From Citrobacter sp. Res13-Sevr-PEB04-36 (lineage in GTDB: Bacteria > Pseudomonadota > Gammaproteobacteria > Enterobacterales > Enterobacteriaceae): DNA of 64,000 bases. Below are positions 18,291-29,060 of this stretch, one piece after another. The notes under the pieces are model-generated. The model saw nothing but the letters and a program-made list of their open reading frames with translations. It did no database searches and was not told the origin of the DNA. The stretch is taken from NCBI RefSeq assembly GCF_015672735.1, contig NZ_JADABY010000023.1, forward strand, positions 1-64,000, read 5' to 3'. The number at the start of each line of letters is the position of its first letter. The stretch's first letter is position 1. The translations under genes and the position numbers were made by a program.

Positions 18291-19061
18291 ATGCAAAAAT
18301 CGGTCTTAATAACAGGATGTTCCAGTGGAATCGGCCTGGAAAGCGCACTTGAGCTGAAGCTCCAGGGTTTTCAAATTCTGGCAGGCTGCCGCAAACCCGA
18401 CGATGTCGCACGCATGAACAGCATGGGATTCACCGGCATCTTGCTGGATCTGGATTCCACAGAAAGTGTGGATCGCGCAGCCGATGAGGTGATCGCCCTG
18501 ACTGATAATCGTTTGTATGGGATCTTTAACAACGCCGGGTTCGGCGTGTATGGCCCGCTGCCGACCATCAGCCGTGAGCAGATGGAGCAACAGTTTTCCG
18601 CCAACTTCTTTGGCGCACATCAGCTGACCATGCGCCTGCTGCCCGCCATGTTGCCCCACGGCGAAGGGCGTATTGTGATGACGTCATCGGTGATGGGCCT
18701 GATCTCCACGCCGGGGCGCGGGGCCTATGCCGCCAGCAAATACGCGCTGGAAGCCTGGTCCGATGCGCTGCGTATGGAATTACGCCACAGCGGTATCAAA
18801 GTCAGCCTGATTGAACCCGGCCCTATCCGCACCCGATTCACCGAAAACGTTAACCAGACCCAGAGCGATTCCCCGGTTGAAAACCCCGGTATTGCCGCAC
18901 GTTTTACGTTAGGGCCTGAGGCCGTGGTCGCCAAAGTGCGCCATGCTTTTGAGAGCGATAAACCGAAACTGCGCTACCCCGTTACCCTGGTGACCTGGGC
19001 GGTCATGCTGTTAAAGCGCCTGTTGCCAGGTCGCGTAATGGACAAAATTTTACAGGGCTGA
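18291..19061 (+). CDS. ybbO: YbbO, short-chain dehydrogenase/reductase
   Basis: A 256-residue classical SDR. It has the cofactor loop TGCSSGIG (near residue 8), the NNAG motif (near 80), the active-site Ser in MTSSVMG and the YAASK dyad (near 145). E. coli YbbO is an NADP-dependent aldehyde reductase acting on medium- and long-chain or retinal aldehydes. The frame can be read slightly further upstream (LTGKV...), as in the longer E. coli annotation, but the ATG at 18291 starts directly at the Rossmann strand with ACAGG upstream. Its expression signals must lie in or near the ERIC element. Confidence 0.95.
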   Translation: MQKSVLITGCSSGIGLESALELKLQGFQILAGCRKPDDVARMNSMGFTGILLDLDSTESVDRAADEVIALTDNRLYGIFNNAGFGVYGPLPTISREQMEQQFSANFFGAHQLTMRLLPAMLPHGEGRIVMTSSVMGLISTPGRGAYAASKYALEAWSDALRMELRHSGIKVSLIEPGPIRTRFTENVNQTQSDSPVENPGIAARFTLGPEAVVAKVRHAFESDKPKLRYPVTLVTWAVMLLKRLLPGRVMDKILQG

Positions 19062-19066
19062 GTTGA

Positions 19067-19975
<909 letters not shown>

Positions 19976-19986
19976 TCCGCGTGATG

Positions 19987-20075
19987 TTGCCCGATGGCGC
20001 TTGCGCTTATCAGGCCTACAAATTCTACAAATACCGATCCCGTAGGCCGGATAAGGCGGTAGCCGCCATCCGGCT
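19987..20075. repeat. REP pair between cnoX and fetB
   Basis: GCCCGATGGCGCTTGCGC...TCAGGCCTAC and CGTAGGCCGGATAAGGCGG...GCCATCCGGC in inverted arrangement, between two convergent genes. Confidence 0.92.
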
Positions 20076-20080
20076 TCACA

Positions 20081-20860
20081 TTACGTCTTCTTCAGATGCG
20101 TTACGACTAATTGGTGGCGCGAATTATAGAACTTCCGATAGGTTAAATAGCAGGCGATAATGGTCGACAGGCTGGCGGTAGAAAGCAGCATAAAGGTCAC
20201 CATAATCTGATATTTGATCGCTTTTACTGGATCGATACCGGCAAAGATTAACCCTGACATCATCCCCGGCAAGCTCACCAGACCGACGGTTTTCGCGGAA
20301 TCAATGGTTGGGATCAGCGACGCACGAATACTGTCGCGAATTAACGGTGCGGAGGCAATTTTCGGCGTGGCCCCGAGACTTAACTTTTCCTGAATTTGCT
20401 GCTGCTCGCTGTTAAATCGCTGGCCAAGATTGTTATAACACAGCCCCACCGCCACCATCGCATTACCCGCAATCATGCCGGAAATCGGGATCACCTGCAT
20501 CGGCGTGAACTCAATGGAGCCTGACAGCACCAGTACCGCCAGCGTCAGTCCGGCCCCTGCCGTTATTGCAATAAACGACGAGATAAAGGCGTTACCGATA
20601 TATTTACTGCGTTTTTGCGCGTTATAGGCGGCATTAAAACAGATAAACAGCACCATCAATAAGGTCAGGATGCTGTGGTTCACACCGAAGATATATTTCA
20701 GCACGTAGCCGACGATAATAAGCTGGACAACCGCCCGGCAAACGCTCCAGAGAATATCTTTTTCCAGCGCCAGTTTTTCTTTGTGGCTAATCAGAATAGC
20801 CACCACCACCAGCATCATCGCTAATGCCAGCGACTCATTGGTAATATTATGCTCGTTCAT
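20081..20860 (-). CDS. fetB: FetB, iron export ABC permease
   Basis: Inner-membrane permease of the UPF0014 family, 259 residues (the E. coli length) with about seven hydrophobic segments. With FetA it lowers cytosolic iron and protects against peroxide. The conserved motif GMIAGNAMVAVGLCYNNL and the cytoplasmic ATPR-like loop SLGATPKIAS are present. The frame is open nine codons further upstream, but the ATG at 20860 gives MNEHNITNESLALAMML, matching E. coli. It overlaps fetA by 14 bases. Confidence 0.95.
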   Translation of the reverse strand: MNEHNITNESLALAMMLVVVAILISHKEKLALEKDILWSVCRAVVQLIIVGYVLKYIFGVNHSILTLLMVLFICFNAAYNAQKRSKYIGNAFISSFIAITAGAGLTLAVLVLSGSIEFTPMQVIPISGMIAGNAMVAVGLCYNNLGQRFNSEQQQIQEKLSLGATPKIASAPLIRDSIRASLIPTIDSAKTVGLVSLPGMMSGLIFAGIDPVKAIKYQIMVTFMLLSTASLSTIIACYLTYRKFYNSRHQLVVTHLKKT

Positions 20861-21524
20861 TGCGTGTTTCCTGCATTTCTCCGGCAAGCGGCTGGAGGGT
20901 TATGACATTATCCGCATGATTAATTTCATCTTTGTCGTGCGTCACCCACAACACTGCCATATTTTTCTCGCGAACGTAGCGATGAATAAGCTCATTTACA
21001 TTCCGCTTATTGGTTTCATCCAGCGCGCTGGTGATTTCATCGAGCAGCAGAATCTTGGGCAAAAACTGCAAATTACGAATGAGCGAGACGCGTTGCTTTT
21101 CACCGCCGGACAGTTCATTGATGCCTTTTTTGAGGATCGTCTCGGGTAGCTCAAAGCGCGCCAGATCGGCGAGAAACGCCTCTTCTTGTGGGTGTTTATG
21201 CCGAATTTGCCACGGAAAAATGAGATTGTCGTAAACGGTGTCGCCAAACAACGCGGGGGTTTGCGCGCAATACGAGACCTGCTGTCGGTACGCTTCGGGT
21301 TTGAGCGTGGATATCTCCTTTCCCTCAAAGAGGATCTCACCGTCGCTCGGGCTTATTAACGAGGCCACGATCTTCAGCAATGTACTTTTACCGCAGCCGG
21401 ATGGGCCTGTTATGAGCTTAAATTCCCCGGCGTGGAGATTAAAACAGATATTATTGAGAATCTTCGTGTTACCCGCCTGCCAGCCGACCTCATTGAGCTG
21501 AAGCAGAATACTGCTGTCTTCCAT
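20847..21524 (-). CDS. fetA: FetA, iron export ABC ATPase
   Basis: A 225-residue ATPase. Walker A is GPSGCGKSTLL, the signature LSGGEKQRVSLIRN, Walker B ILLLDEITSALD and the switch THDKDE. A GTG codon directly precedes the ATG at 21524. The ATG is preferred because it gives the E. coli length and sits six bases after AAGGGA. It forms a two-gene operon with fetB. An ERIC element separates it from the divergent qmcA. Confidence 0.95.
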   Translation of the reverse strand: MEDSSILLQLNEVGWQAGNTKILNNICFNLHAGEFKLITGPSGCGKSTLLKIVASLISPSDGEILFEGKEISTLKPEAYRQQVSYCAQTPALFGDTVYDNLIFPWQIRHKHPQEEAFLADLARFELPETILKKGINELSGGEKQRVSLIRNLQFLPKILLLDEITSALDETNKRNVNELIHRYVREKNMAVLWVTHDKDEINHADNVITLQPLAGEMQETRNERA

Positions 21525-21561
21525 CACATATCCCTTTTTTACCGCTTTCGTGCAGACAGTC

Positions 21562-21686
<125 letters not shown>

Positions 21687-21781
21687 TGCTTGTAATTTAT
21701 TATAGGGGAGCCAACCTTGATTAATCGGGTATAATTTGACTTATCAGGCAGTAAAGGACAGCGTAACAGGAGGTTTTATCG

Positions 21782-22699
21782 ATGCTTATTTTCATCCCCA
21801 TTCTCATTTTTGTCGCGCTGGTGATTGTTGGCGCAGGCGTCAAAATCGTCCCTCAGGGATACCAGTGGACGGTGGAACGCTTTGGCCGTTACACCAAAAC
21901 TCTGCAGCCAGGCTTAAGCCTCGTGGTACCGTTCATGGACCGGATTGGTCGTAAGATCAACATGATGGAGCAGGTTCTCGATATTCCGTCGCAGGAAGTC
22001 ATCTCCAAAGATAACGCTAACGTGTCCATCGACGCGGTATGCTTTATTCAGGTGATCGACGCGCCAAAAGCGGCGTATGAAGTCAGCAATCTGGAACTGG
22101 CGATCATCAACCTGACGATGACCAACATCCGTACCGTTCTCGGCTCGATGGAGCTGGACGAAATGCTTTCCCAGCGCGACAACATCAATACGCGTTTGCT
22201 GCATATCGTTGATGAAGCCACCAACCCGTGGGGCATCAAAATTACCCGTATTGAGATCCGCGATGTGCGCCCACCGGCCGAGCTTATCGACGCCATGAAC
22301 GCCCAGATGAAAGCGGAACGAACCAAGCGCGCTTATATTCTTGAGGCCGAAGGGATCCGCCAGGCCGAGATCGTCAAGGCCGAAGGTGAGAAGCAGTCGA
22401 AAATCCTGAAAGCAGAAGGTGAACGCCAGTCCGCGTTCTTGCAGGCCGAAGCGCGCGAACGTTCCGCCGAAGCCGAAGCCCGCGCAACGCAAATGGTGTC
22501 TGAGGCCATTGCCGCCGGGGATATTCAGGCCGTGAACTACTTCGTGGCGCAGAAATACACCGAAGCGCTGCAACAAATCGGGTCGTCCAATAACAGCAAA
22601 GTGGTGATGATGCCACTGGATGCCAGCAGCCTGATGGGTTCCATTGCTGGTATTAGCGAACTGATTAAGGACAGCGCCAGCGAGCGGAACAAATCATGA
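21782..22699 (+). CDS. qmcA: QmcA, membrane-anchored SPFH (stomatin/prohibitin) protein
   Basis: A 305-residue protein with an N-terminal membrane segment (residues ~3-20, [19 protein letters not shown]), then an SPFH/band 7 domain ([13 protein letters not shown] to about residue 200) and a long alanine/glutamate-rich helix ([19 protein letters not shown]) that mediates oligomerisation. E. coli QmcA is an FtsH/HflKC-associated membrane microdomain protein. It overlaps ybbJ by four bases, the usual stomatin-NfeD pairing. Confidence 0.96.
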   Translation: MLIFIPILIFVALVIVGAGVKIVPQGYQWTVERFGRYTKTLQPGLSLVVPFMDRIGRKINMMEQVLDIPSQEVISKDNANVSIDAVCFIQVIDAPKAAYEVSNLELAIINLTMTNIRTVLGSMELDEMLSQRDNINTRLLHIVDEATNPWGIKITRIEIRDVRPPAELIDAMNAQMKAERTKRAYILEAEGIRQAEIVKAEGEKQSKILKAEGERQSAFLQAEARERSAEAEARATQMVSEAIAAGDIQAVNYFVAQKYTEALQQIGSSNNSKVVMMPLDASSLMGSIAGISELIKDSASERNKS

Positions 22700-23148
22700 T
22701 TGCGATGATTCTGGTTCATCCACACATCTTCTGGCTCAGCCTCGGCGGTCTGTTACTGGCCGCCGAGATGTTGGGCGGCAACGGCTATCTGCTGTGGAGC
22801 GGCGTGGCGGCAGTCATCACCGGTCTGGTGGTTTGGCTGTTACCGCTCGACTGGGCGTGGCAGGGCGCGATGTTCGCCGTCTTAACGCTGCTGGCAGCCT
22901 GGCTGTGGTGGAAGTGGTTAGCAAAGCGCGTGCAGGAACAAAAACCAGCAGACAGTCATCTCAACCAGCGCGGGCAGCAGTTGGTCGGTCGCCGGTTTGT
23001 GCTGGAAACAGCGCTGGTGAACGGGCGTGGACATATGCGCGTGGGCGACAGCTCCTGGCCGGTCAGTGCGCGTGACGATTTGAGCGCAGGAACACAGGTT
23101 GAGGTGATTGCCGTTGAAGGCATTACCCTGATTATCAGAGCCTTATAA
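22696..23148 (+). CDS. ybbJ: YbbJ, NfeD-like membrane protein
   Basis: A 150-residue inner-membrane protein with two to three hydrophobic segments (to about residue 78) and a C-terminal soluble OB-fold ([19 protein letters not shown] to the end), the short NfeD type without a protease domain. NfeD proteins are partners of SPFH proteins, here QmcA, with which it is translationally coupled (ATGA overlap). Role in membrane organisation is inferred from family. Confidence 0.93.
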   Translation: MIAMILVHPHIFWLSLGGLLLAAEMLGGNGYLLWSGVAAVITGLVVWLLPLDWAWQGAMFAVLTLLAAWLWWKWLAKRVQEQKPADSHLNQRGQQLVGRRFVLETALVNGRGHMRVGDSSWPVSARDDLSAGTQVEVIAVEGITLIIRAL

Positions 23149-23174
23149 CCCACATAATGACAGGAACAAAGATT

Positions 23175-25319
23175 ATGGTCAGGAAGACATCCCTCGCCTT
23201 TGCCGTGTGTACCTTGCTGGCGGGTGCCCCACAGGCATTTGCCTCTTTTGATATGGAAGATTGCAAATGGAGCGATGCGAGCTGTCTGCTGAAAGGCATC
23301 CCGGTGCTCAGCCCGGAAAACGACTCCCGTGATAACCTGCTGCGTCTGTTGAGCCAGGAGAAATCATTCACCCTGCCGGTGCAGTCACTGCCTGCGGATG
23401 TTACCCGCTCCCGCGATTACTATTTTGCTTATCATCCACAGTGGGATGAAGTATCTCCGCCGCCAGCCGCCGCCCCTGTGCAAAGCAAAGATGATGTGCT
23501 TACCCGCCAGATGACCGAGTTGCAGATCGCCCCCGGAGAGATAAACGCCAACGACGCAGAGCAAGAAAACCGCCATGTGTCGAATACGACAGACAGCGTC
23601 AGCCAGTTCTTTGCCGCGCTGCTGGCCGATACCGCGTTAACGGCTGAACAACGCCAGGCGTTAGCCCGGGCGCGTATGGGACTGCTTTCCGGCGCAACCG
23701 CTGAACAAATTACACCTTCTCTTGCCACCATCCCTGCCGATTCATCCGCGCAACAGTATAAAGCTTATCTGATTGCCGCCGCCCGTTTCTACGAAGGCGA
23801 CTACGTCACTGCCGAACAGGATTTCACGCAGCTAGCCACCAACAGTAGTCCGTGGCTGGCAGAAACCGCGCAATATATGCTGATGCGCACCGCGCTGAAC
23901 AAGAGCAGCCAGAACAGCGTCGGCGAATACGGCGACTTTGATAGTGCAAAAATCAACCGTCAGGATGCCAGTCAGGCGCAAACTCAGGCCCAGGCTTATC
24001 TGCAACGCTTCCCGCAGGGGCTGTACGCCGACTCCGCACGCGGCATGCTACGCCGGATTAACTGGTATTTGCAGGCATGGCCGCCGCTGGCTGGGCTGTA
24101 TGAACAAGCCTTCCAGCAGACAACCGACGCACAGCAGCTGCGCGATACGGTCATCGAATACGATAATGTCTTCGGCATGGAGTTCTACGAACAATCTGTG
24201 GTGGATGCCTTCCCGGACGCCCCGCAGGTCAGCTATATCGAGTTGCTGCGCGCGCTGCGTCTGAACAACGAGAACAAACCGACGCTGACGCAGGCCCAGC
24301 TTGATGCCAGTAAACCGGTGTTTGAAAAGAGCGGGAAACTCGCGCTGTGGCAGGACCTGCAGCTGAATCTGTGGATGGCGACGGGCAACTACGCGGCCAT
24401 TGTGCAGGCGGTGACCCCGGCGCAAAAACTCCCCGCACACGACATTCTCGCCTTCAGTGAGCAGGTGCTGTACGGCGAAGCGCTGATGGGGCAACAGCAG
24501 TGGCCCGCCGCGCGCGCGTTCTGGCAGCAGCTACTAAAAATCAGTCAGGACCCCGAACAGCAGCAGTATATCCAGGCCAAGCTGGCGGCAACGCTGGTTT
24601 ACAGCGGCGACATTGCATCTATTTTCGCCCCGGACAGCGCGGTGACGAACCTGCGTTTTCGTTCGCAGGTGCTAAAAGCACAAGCAACACCAGAGCTGCT
24701 GCGCCAGCAGGCCACTCGCGGCCCCAACAACGAAGAACGCACCATCGCCCTGCATACATTGTTGGTACGCGATCTCACCGAGAATCGTTTTAGCGACTGG
24801 TTGAACGACAAAAAGCTGGCTGGCGCGATTACGCCACCGGTGATTGGCGAGTCGTTTGCTGACGTTAATCTGAGTACCTTTGACTGGAACGGCGACGCCG
24901 CCCAGGCCGGTTACACCTGCCGTAGCCTCGATGAAACGGTCACAGTGCTAAGCAAAAAAGCGGATGATGCCCACGCGTTGAACTGCCTGGGGGAATTCTT
25001 CCGCACCTCGCAAACCCATGTTGATCTGCAGGCAGACAGCGCCGGTAACGACGTGCTGGGCTCGGCCATCTCACGCAAAGAGCCATTCGGACAGTTTGAC
25101 CGCCAGCGTTATTATCAGCAGGTGATCGCTTCCCCCAACGCAGAAGTCGAAGACAAGAGTTTTGCGCTGTACCGGGCCATCATGTGCTATGCGCCATCGG
25201 GTTATAACGAATGCGGCGGTGAAGAGGTGGACAAGTCGCAGCGTAAAGACTGGTACACACAGTTGAAGACGAAGTATCCAGGAAGCCCGTGGGCGCAAAA
25301 ACTCAAATACTACTGGTAA
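23175..25319 (+). CDS. Large exported TPR-like protein of unknown function
   Basis: A 714-residue protein. An ATG at 23157 is in frame, but the ATG at 23175 has AGGA nine bases upstream and begins a clear signal peptide, MVRKTSLAFAVCTLLAGA, cleaved near QAFA. The rest has many alanine/glutamine-rich amphipathic helices of the TPR/outer-membrane-assembly type, such as AARFYEGDYVTAEQDFTQLA and LQRFPQGLYADSARGMLRR. Cysteines cluster at the ends (CKWSDASC near residues 30-37; IMCYAPSGYNECGG near the C-terminus), consistent with periplasmic disulfides. A partner gene overlaps its 3' end by 31 bases. It lies between ybbJ and cueR, where E. coli has no such gene. I do not recognise a named family. 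Confidence 0.85.
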   Translation: MVRKTSLAFAVCTLLAGAPQAFASFDMEDCKWSDASCLLKGIPVLSPENDSRDNLLRLLSQEKSFTLPVQSLPADVTRSRDYYFAYHPQWDEVSPPPAAAPVQSKDDVLTRQMTELQIAPGEINANDAEQENRHVSNTTDSVSQFFAALLADTALTAEQRQALARARMGLLSGATAEQITPSLATIPADSSAQQYKAYLIAAARFYEGDYVTAEQDFTQLATNSSPWLAETAQYMLMRTALNKSSQNSVGEYGDFDSAKINRQDASQAQTQAQAYLQRFPQGLYADSARGMLRRINWYLQAWPPLAGLYEQAFQQTTDAQQLRDTVIEYDNVFGMEFYEQSVVDAFPDAPQVSYIELLRALRLNNENKPTLTQAQLDASKPVFEKSGKLALWQDLQLNLWMATGNYAAIVQAVTPAQKLPAHDILAFSEQVLYGEALMGQQQWPAARAFWQQLLKISQDPEQQQYIQAKLAATLVYSGDIASIFAPDSAVTNLRFRSQVLKAQATPELLRQQATRGPNNEERTIALHTLLVRDLTENRFSDWLNDKKLAGAITPPVIGESFADVNLSTFDWNGDAAQAGYTCRSLDETVTVLSKKADDAHALNCLGEFFRTSQTHVDLQADSAGNDVLGSAISRKEPFGQFDRQRYYQQVIASPNAEVEDKSFALYRAIMCYAPSGYNECGGEEVDKSQRKDWYTQLKTKYPGSPWAQKLKYYW

Positions 25320-26005
25320 TTGCGCTGCTGAGCGGACAGGCTCAGGCCGCAGAAACGGTAGCTGCCCGTGAACATCAGGCCTTTTGGTTATGGTCCGGGG
25401 TAAAAGCCAGCGACGAGCTGCGGGACGCGCAAACGGTGTATCTGCACCAGGGCGAAGTGCTGACCCGCTCGGGTCAGGTGGTCTTTCAGCGTCTTGGTCT
25501 GCCGGTCAGTCGCCTGACCTTTCCGTCAATCTGGCTGACCGTGCGTTTTACTACCCTCGACGTGCCGGATACGATCCCGGCGCGTATCGTGCGGCTGTTG
25601 CAGCGCTGGCAGGCCGCAGGCAACCACGTGGTCGGCCTGCAGGTTGATTTTGACGCGGCAACCCATCAGCTCGCCGATTATGCCCGATTTCTGCAACAGC
25701 TGCGTCAACAACTGCCGCCGGAGTTCGCTCTTGGGGTAACCGGACTGCTGGACTGGGCCAGGACCGGCGATGTCGCCACGCTGAACGCGCTACCGGTTGA
25801 TGAACTGGTGGTGCAGAGCTATCAGGGACGTCACACGGTAGCCAATTATCAGGCGTATCTGCCCGCACTCACCCGGTTACGCATTCCGTTTAAGCTCGGG
25901 CTGGTACAACACGGTAGTCGGGATGTGCAGGCGGAAGCGCAGTTGGAGACATCACCGTGGTATCGCGGCACGGTGGTCTTTATGCTGCAACCGCCTCGCC
26001 TTTAG
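25289..26005 (+). CDS. Exported DUF3142-like protein
   Basis: A 238-residue protein starting at GTG with AGGAA five bases upstream, inside the end of the previous gene. The signal peptide ([20 protein letters not shown]) is clear. The body ([43 protein letters not shown]) matches my recollection of the DUF3142 family, predicted to be a TIM-barrel-like fold related to glycoside hydrolases. The QVDFD and LLDW segments are where acidic catalytic residues would be expected. Function unproven. The 31-base overlap with the preceding gene implies coupled translation and joint function in the periplasm. Its 3' end overlaps convergent cueR by four bases. Confidence 0.8.
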   Translation: MGAKTQILLVIALLSGQAQAAETVAAREHQAFWLWSGVKASDELRDAQTVYLHQGEVLTRSGQVVFQRLGLPVSRLTFPSIWLTVRFTTLDVPDTIPARIVRLLQRWQAAGNHVVGLQVDFDAATHQLADYARFLQQLRQQLPPEFALGVTGLLDWARTGDVATLNALPVDELVVQSYQGRHTVANYQAYLPALTRLRIPFKLGLVQHGSRDVQAEAQLETSPWYRGTVVFMLQPPRL

Positions 26006-26412
26006 GCCTTCGCTTTGTGGTGGCAGCAGCCGGAGAGATTATCAATGATCGGGCATTCGGCGCTGTCATCGCCGGGGCAGCTGTCCGCCAGCGCCAGCAA
26101 ATGCGTGCGCATCGCCTGGAGTTCGTTAATGTGCCGCTCGATGTCGGCTACTTTTTCCAGGGTGCGCTTTTTCACATCCGCGCTGTGGCGTGCCGGATCG
26201 TTAAACAGGTTTACCAGCTCACCGCACTCTTCAAGGTTAAAGCCAACCTGCCGCGCCTGACGTAGCAGCGTCAGTTCGTTCAGATGCTGTTGAGTGTAAG
26301 TGCGGTATCCGTTTTCGCTACGCAGCGGCGGCGTCACCAACCCTTTCTCTTCATAAAAGCGGATAGCTTTACTGGTTAAACCGGTTTTTTTAGCAACATC
26401 GGATATATTCAC
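26002..26412 (-). CDS. cueR: CueR, copper-responsive MerR-family regulator
   Basis: A 136-residue activator that senses cytosolic Cu(I), Ag(I) or Au(I) and turns on copA and cueO. The N-terminal winged helix [25 protein letters not shown] is followed by a dimerisation helix. The metal loop has Cys112 and Cys120 ([10 protein letters not shown]), and the tail has the CCHH cluster. It is divergent from copA, with the CueR site between them. It is one residue longer than the E. coli protein. Confidence 0.97.
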   Translation of the reverse strand: MNISDVAKKTGLTSKAIRFYEEKGLVTPPLRSENGYRTYTQQHLNELTLLRQARQVGFNLEECGELVNLFNDPARHSADVKKRTLEKVADIERHINELQAMRTHLLALADSCPGDDSAECPIIDNLSGCCHHKAKA

Positions 26413-26422
26413 ATCTTCCCCC

Positions 26423-26446
26423 TTGACCTTCCCCTTGATGGAAGGT
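26423..26446 (+). promoter_or_regulatory. CueR-controlled copA promoter
   Basis: The -35 element TTGACC (26423-26428) overlaps the dyad ACCTTCC...GGAAGGT (26426-26446). A stretched spacer of about 19 bases to TAACCT is typical of MerR-type promoters that are activated by DNA unwinding. The layout is the same as in E. coli copA. Confidence 0.92.
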
Positions 26447-26521
26447 TTAACCTTTATAACAGTTAGTCAAAACGATTGCCAAGGTCAATAAACCACCGAC
26501 CAATCATAGAGGATTATTGTT

Positions 26522-29023
26522 ATGTCTCAAACCATCGACCTGACTCTGGACGGATTGTCCTGTGGTCATTGCGTTAAACGCGTCAAAGAAAGTCTCGAAC
26601 AACGTCCGGATGTTGAGCAAGCGGATGTCACCGTGACCGAAGCACACGTTACCGGTAGCGCCAGCGCCGAAGCGTTAATTGAAACCATCAAGCAAGCCGG
26701 TTACGGCGCAGAGTTAAGCCACCCAAAGGCTAAACCGCTGGCGGAGTCATCAATCCCGTCGGAAGCGCTGACAGCGGTCTCTTCTGAGCTTCCGGTAGCG
26801 ACCGCTGAAGATGACAGCCAACAGTTGTTGTTGAGCGGCATGAGCTGCGCCAGCTGTGTTTCCCGGGTACAAAATGCGTTGCAAAACGTACCGGGTGTCA
26901 CGCAGGCACGGGTAAATCTGGCGGAGCGTACTGCGCTGGTAATGGGTAGCGCTTCCGCCGAAGAATTAGTTCAGGCCGTAGAGAAAGCAGGTTACGGCGC
27001 TGAAGCCATCGAAGACGATGTTAAACGTCGTGAACGCCAGCAGGAAACAGCTGTTGCCACCATGAAACGCTTTCGCTGGCAGGCCGCAGTCGCGCTGTTG
27101 CTGGGCGTACCGGTGATGGTGTGGGGCATGATGGGCGATAACATGATGGTCACCGCCGATAACCGCAGCCTGTGGTTGGTTATCGGTCTGGCGACGCTCG
27201 CCGTGATGGTCTTCGCAGGCGGTCACTTTTACCGCAGCGCGTGGAAAAGCCTGATGAACGGCACCGCGACCATGGATACCCTGGTGGCGCTCGGAACCGG
27301 GGTGGCCTGGCTCTATTCGATGAGCGTTAACCTCTGGCCGCAGTGGTTCCCACTGGAAGCACGCCACCTCTATTATGAAGCCAGTGCGATGATTATCGGT
27401 CTGATTAACCTCGGACATATGCTGGAGGCGCGCGCCCGTCAACGCTCGTCTAAAGCACTGGAAAAACTGCTCGACCTCACGCCACCGACCGCGCGCGTGG
27501 TGACGGAAGAAGGCGAAAGAAACGTCCCGCTGGCCGATGTTCAGGCGGGCATGTTACTGCGCCTGACCACCGGAGACCGTGTCCCGGTGGACGGTGAAAT
27601 AACCCAGGGCGAAGCCTGGCTGGATGAAGCCATGCTCACCGGCGAACCGATCCCGCAACAAAAAGGCGAAGGCGACAACGTTCACGCCGGTACGGTGGTT
27701 CAGGATGGCAGCGTGCTGTTCCGCGCCAGCGCTGTCGGTAGTCATACTACTCTGTCGCGCATTATTCGTATGGTCCGTCAGGCGCAAAGCAGCAAGCCGG
27801 AGATTGGTAAGCTGGCTGACCGCATCTCCTCGGTGTTCGTTCCGGTGGTGGTAGTGATTGCGCTGGTCAGCGCCGCAATCTGGTATTTCTTCGGCCCGGC
27901 ACCGCAAATTGTCTATACGCTGGTGATTGCCACCACCGTACTGATTATCGCCTGCCCGTGTGCGCTGGGTCTGGCAACACCGATGTCGATTATTTCCGGG
28001 GTCGGTCGTGCCGCAGAGTTTGGTGTTCTGGTCCGCGACGCCGATGCGCTGCAGCGTGCCAGCACGCTTGATACCGTGGTGTTTGATAAAACCGGGACGC
28101 TGACCGAAGGGAAACCGCAGGTTGTCGCCATCAAAACCTTCGGTGACACCGATGAAGCACAGGCCATCCGCCTGGCTGCGGCCCTTGAACAGGGTTCCAG
28201 CCACCCGCTGGCCCGCGCGATCCTGGATAAAGCTGGCGATGCGGCCCTGCCGCAGGTCAATGGGTTCCGTACGCTGCGTGGTTTAGGCGTCAGCGGCGAA
28301 GCAGAAGGTCATACGCTGCTGCTGGGCAACCAGGCGCTACTCCATGAACAGCAGGTGGTCACCACAGAGATGGAAGCCGAAATCACCACGCAGGCCACTC
28401 AGGGTTCAACCCCAGTTCTGCTGGCGATTGACGGTAAAGCGGCCGCACTGCTTGCGGTACGTGATCCACTGCGCAGCGACAGCGTGGCGGCACTGCAGCG
28501 TTTGCACCGCGCCGGGTATCGTCTGGTGATGCTTACCGGGGACAACCCGACTACCGCCAACGCCATTGCCAAAGAGGCGGGTATTGATGAAGTGATCGCG
28601 GGTGTCCTGCCGGACGGGAAAGCCGAGGCGATTAAACGTCTGCAAAGCCAGGGACGTCAGGTGGCGATGGTCGGTGATGGGATTAACGATGCGCCAGCAC
28701 TCGCCCAGGCTGATGTGGGGATTGCCATGGGCGGCGGCAGCGATGTCGCCATTGAAACCGCAGCGATTACGCTGATGCGCCATAGCCTGATGGGCGTGGC
28801 GGATGCGCTGTCTATCTCGCGGGCCACCTTGCGTAATATGAAGCAGAACCTGCTCGGCGCATTTATCTACAACAGCATCGGTATTCCCGTTGCCGCCGGG
28901 ATCCTGTGGCCGTTTACCGGCACCCTGCTTAACCCGGTGGTCGCAGGAGCCGCGATGGCGCTCTCTTCCATCACCGTGGTAAGCAACGCGAACCGACTGC
29001 TGCGCTTTAAACCCAAAGAGTAA
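26522..29023 (+). CDS. copA: Copper-exporting P1B-type ATPase CopA
   Basis: An 833-residue inner-membrane Cu(I) exporter. Two N-terminal heavy-metal domains carry CGHC (Cys14, Cys17) and CASC (Cys109, Cys112). They are followed by eight membrane segments with the CPC transport motif in IIACPCALG (near residue 480), DKTGT as phosphorylation site, the SSHPLAR histidine-proline motif and [10 protein letters not shown]. The first metal-binding domain can also be made alone by programmed frameshifting at 26722. In E. coli and other species glsA-ybaT lie between copA and cueR; here they are absent. Confidence 0.97.
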   Translation: MSQTIDLTLDGLSCGHCVKRVKESLEQRPDVEQADVTVTEAHVTGSASAEALIETIKQAGYGAELSHPKAKPLAESSIPSEALTAVSSELPVATAEDDSQQLLLSGMSCASCVSRVQNALQNVPGVTQARVNLAERTALVMGSASAEELVQAVEKAGYGAEAIEDDVKRRERQQETAVATMKRFRWQAAVALLLGVPVMVWGMMGDNMMVTADNRSLWLVIGLATLAVMVFAGGHFYRSAWKSLMNGTATMDTLVALGTGVAWLYSMSVNLWPQWFPLEARHLYYEASAMIIGLINLGHMLEARARQRSSKALEKLLDLTPPTARVVTEEGERNVPLADVQAGMLLRLTTGDRVPVDGEITQGEAWLDEAMLTGEPIPQQKGEGDNVHAGTVVQDGSVLFRASAVGSHTTLSRIIRMVRQAQSSKPEIGKLADRISSVFVPVVVVIALVSAAIWYFFGPAPQIVYTLVIATTVLIIACPCALGLATPMSIISGVGRAAEFGVLVRDADALQRASTLDTVVFDKTGTLTEGKPQVVAIKTFGDTDEAQAIRLAAALEQGSSHPLARAILDKAGDAALPQVNGFRTLRGLGVSGEAEGHTLLLGNQALLHEQQVVTTEMEAEITTQATQGSTPVLLAIDGKAAALLAVRDPLRSDSVAALQRLHRAGYRLVMLTGDNPTTANAIAKEAGIDEVIAGVLPDGKAEAIKRLQSQGRQVAMVGDGINDAPALAQADVGIAMGGGSDVAIETAAITLMRHSLMGVADALSISRATLRNMKQNLLGAFIYNSIGIPVAAGILWPFTGTLLNPVVAGAAMALSSITVVSNANRLLRFKPKE
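26722..26733 (+). promoter_or_regulatory. copA -1 frameshift site producing CopA(Z)
   Basis: The heptamer C CCA AAG (26722-26728) spans codons 68-69. A -1 slip gives CCC AAA, then GGC and TAA at 26731-26733. The result is a 70-residue product equal to the first metal-binding domain plus one glycine, exactly as described for the E. coli copper chaperone CopA(Z). Confidence 0.88.
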
Positions 29024-29027
29024 CCCT

Positions 29028-29060
29028 GTGCCGGATGACGCTAACGCTCATCCGGCCTAC
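29028..29060. repeat. Single REP unit after copA
   Basis: GTGCCGGATGACGCTAACGC followed by TCATCCGGCCTAC, five bases after the copA stop. A degenerate partner or imperfect hairpin, TGTAGGTTGGATCAGACCTACA, lies at 29077-29098. Confidence 0.85.
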
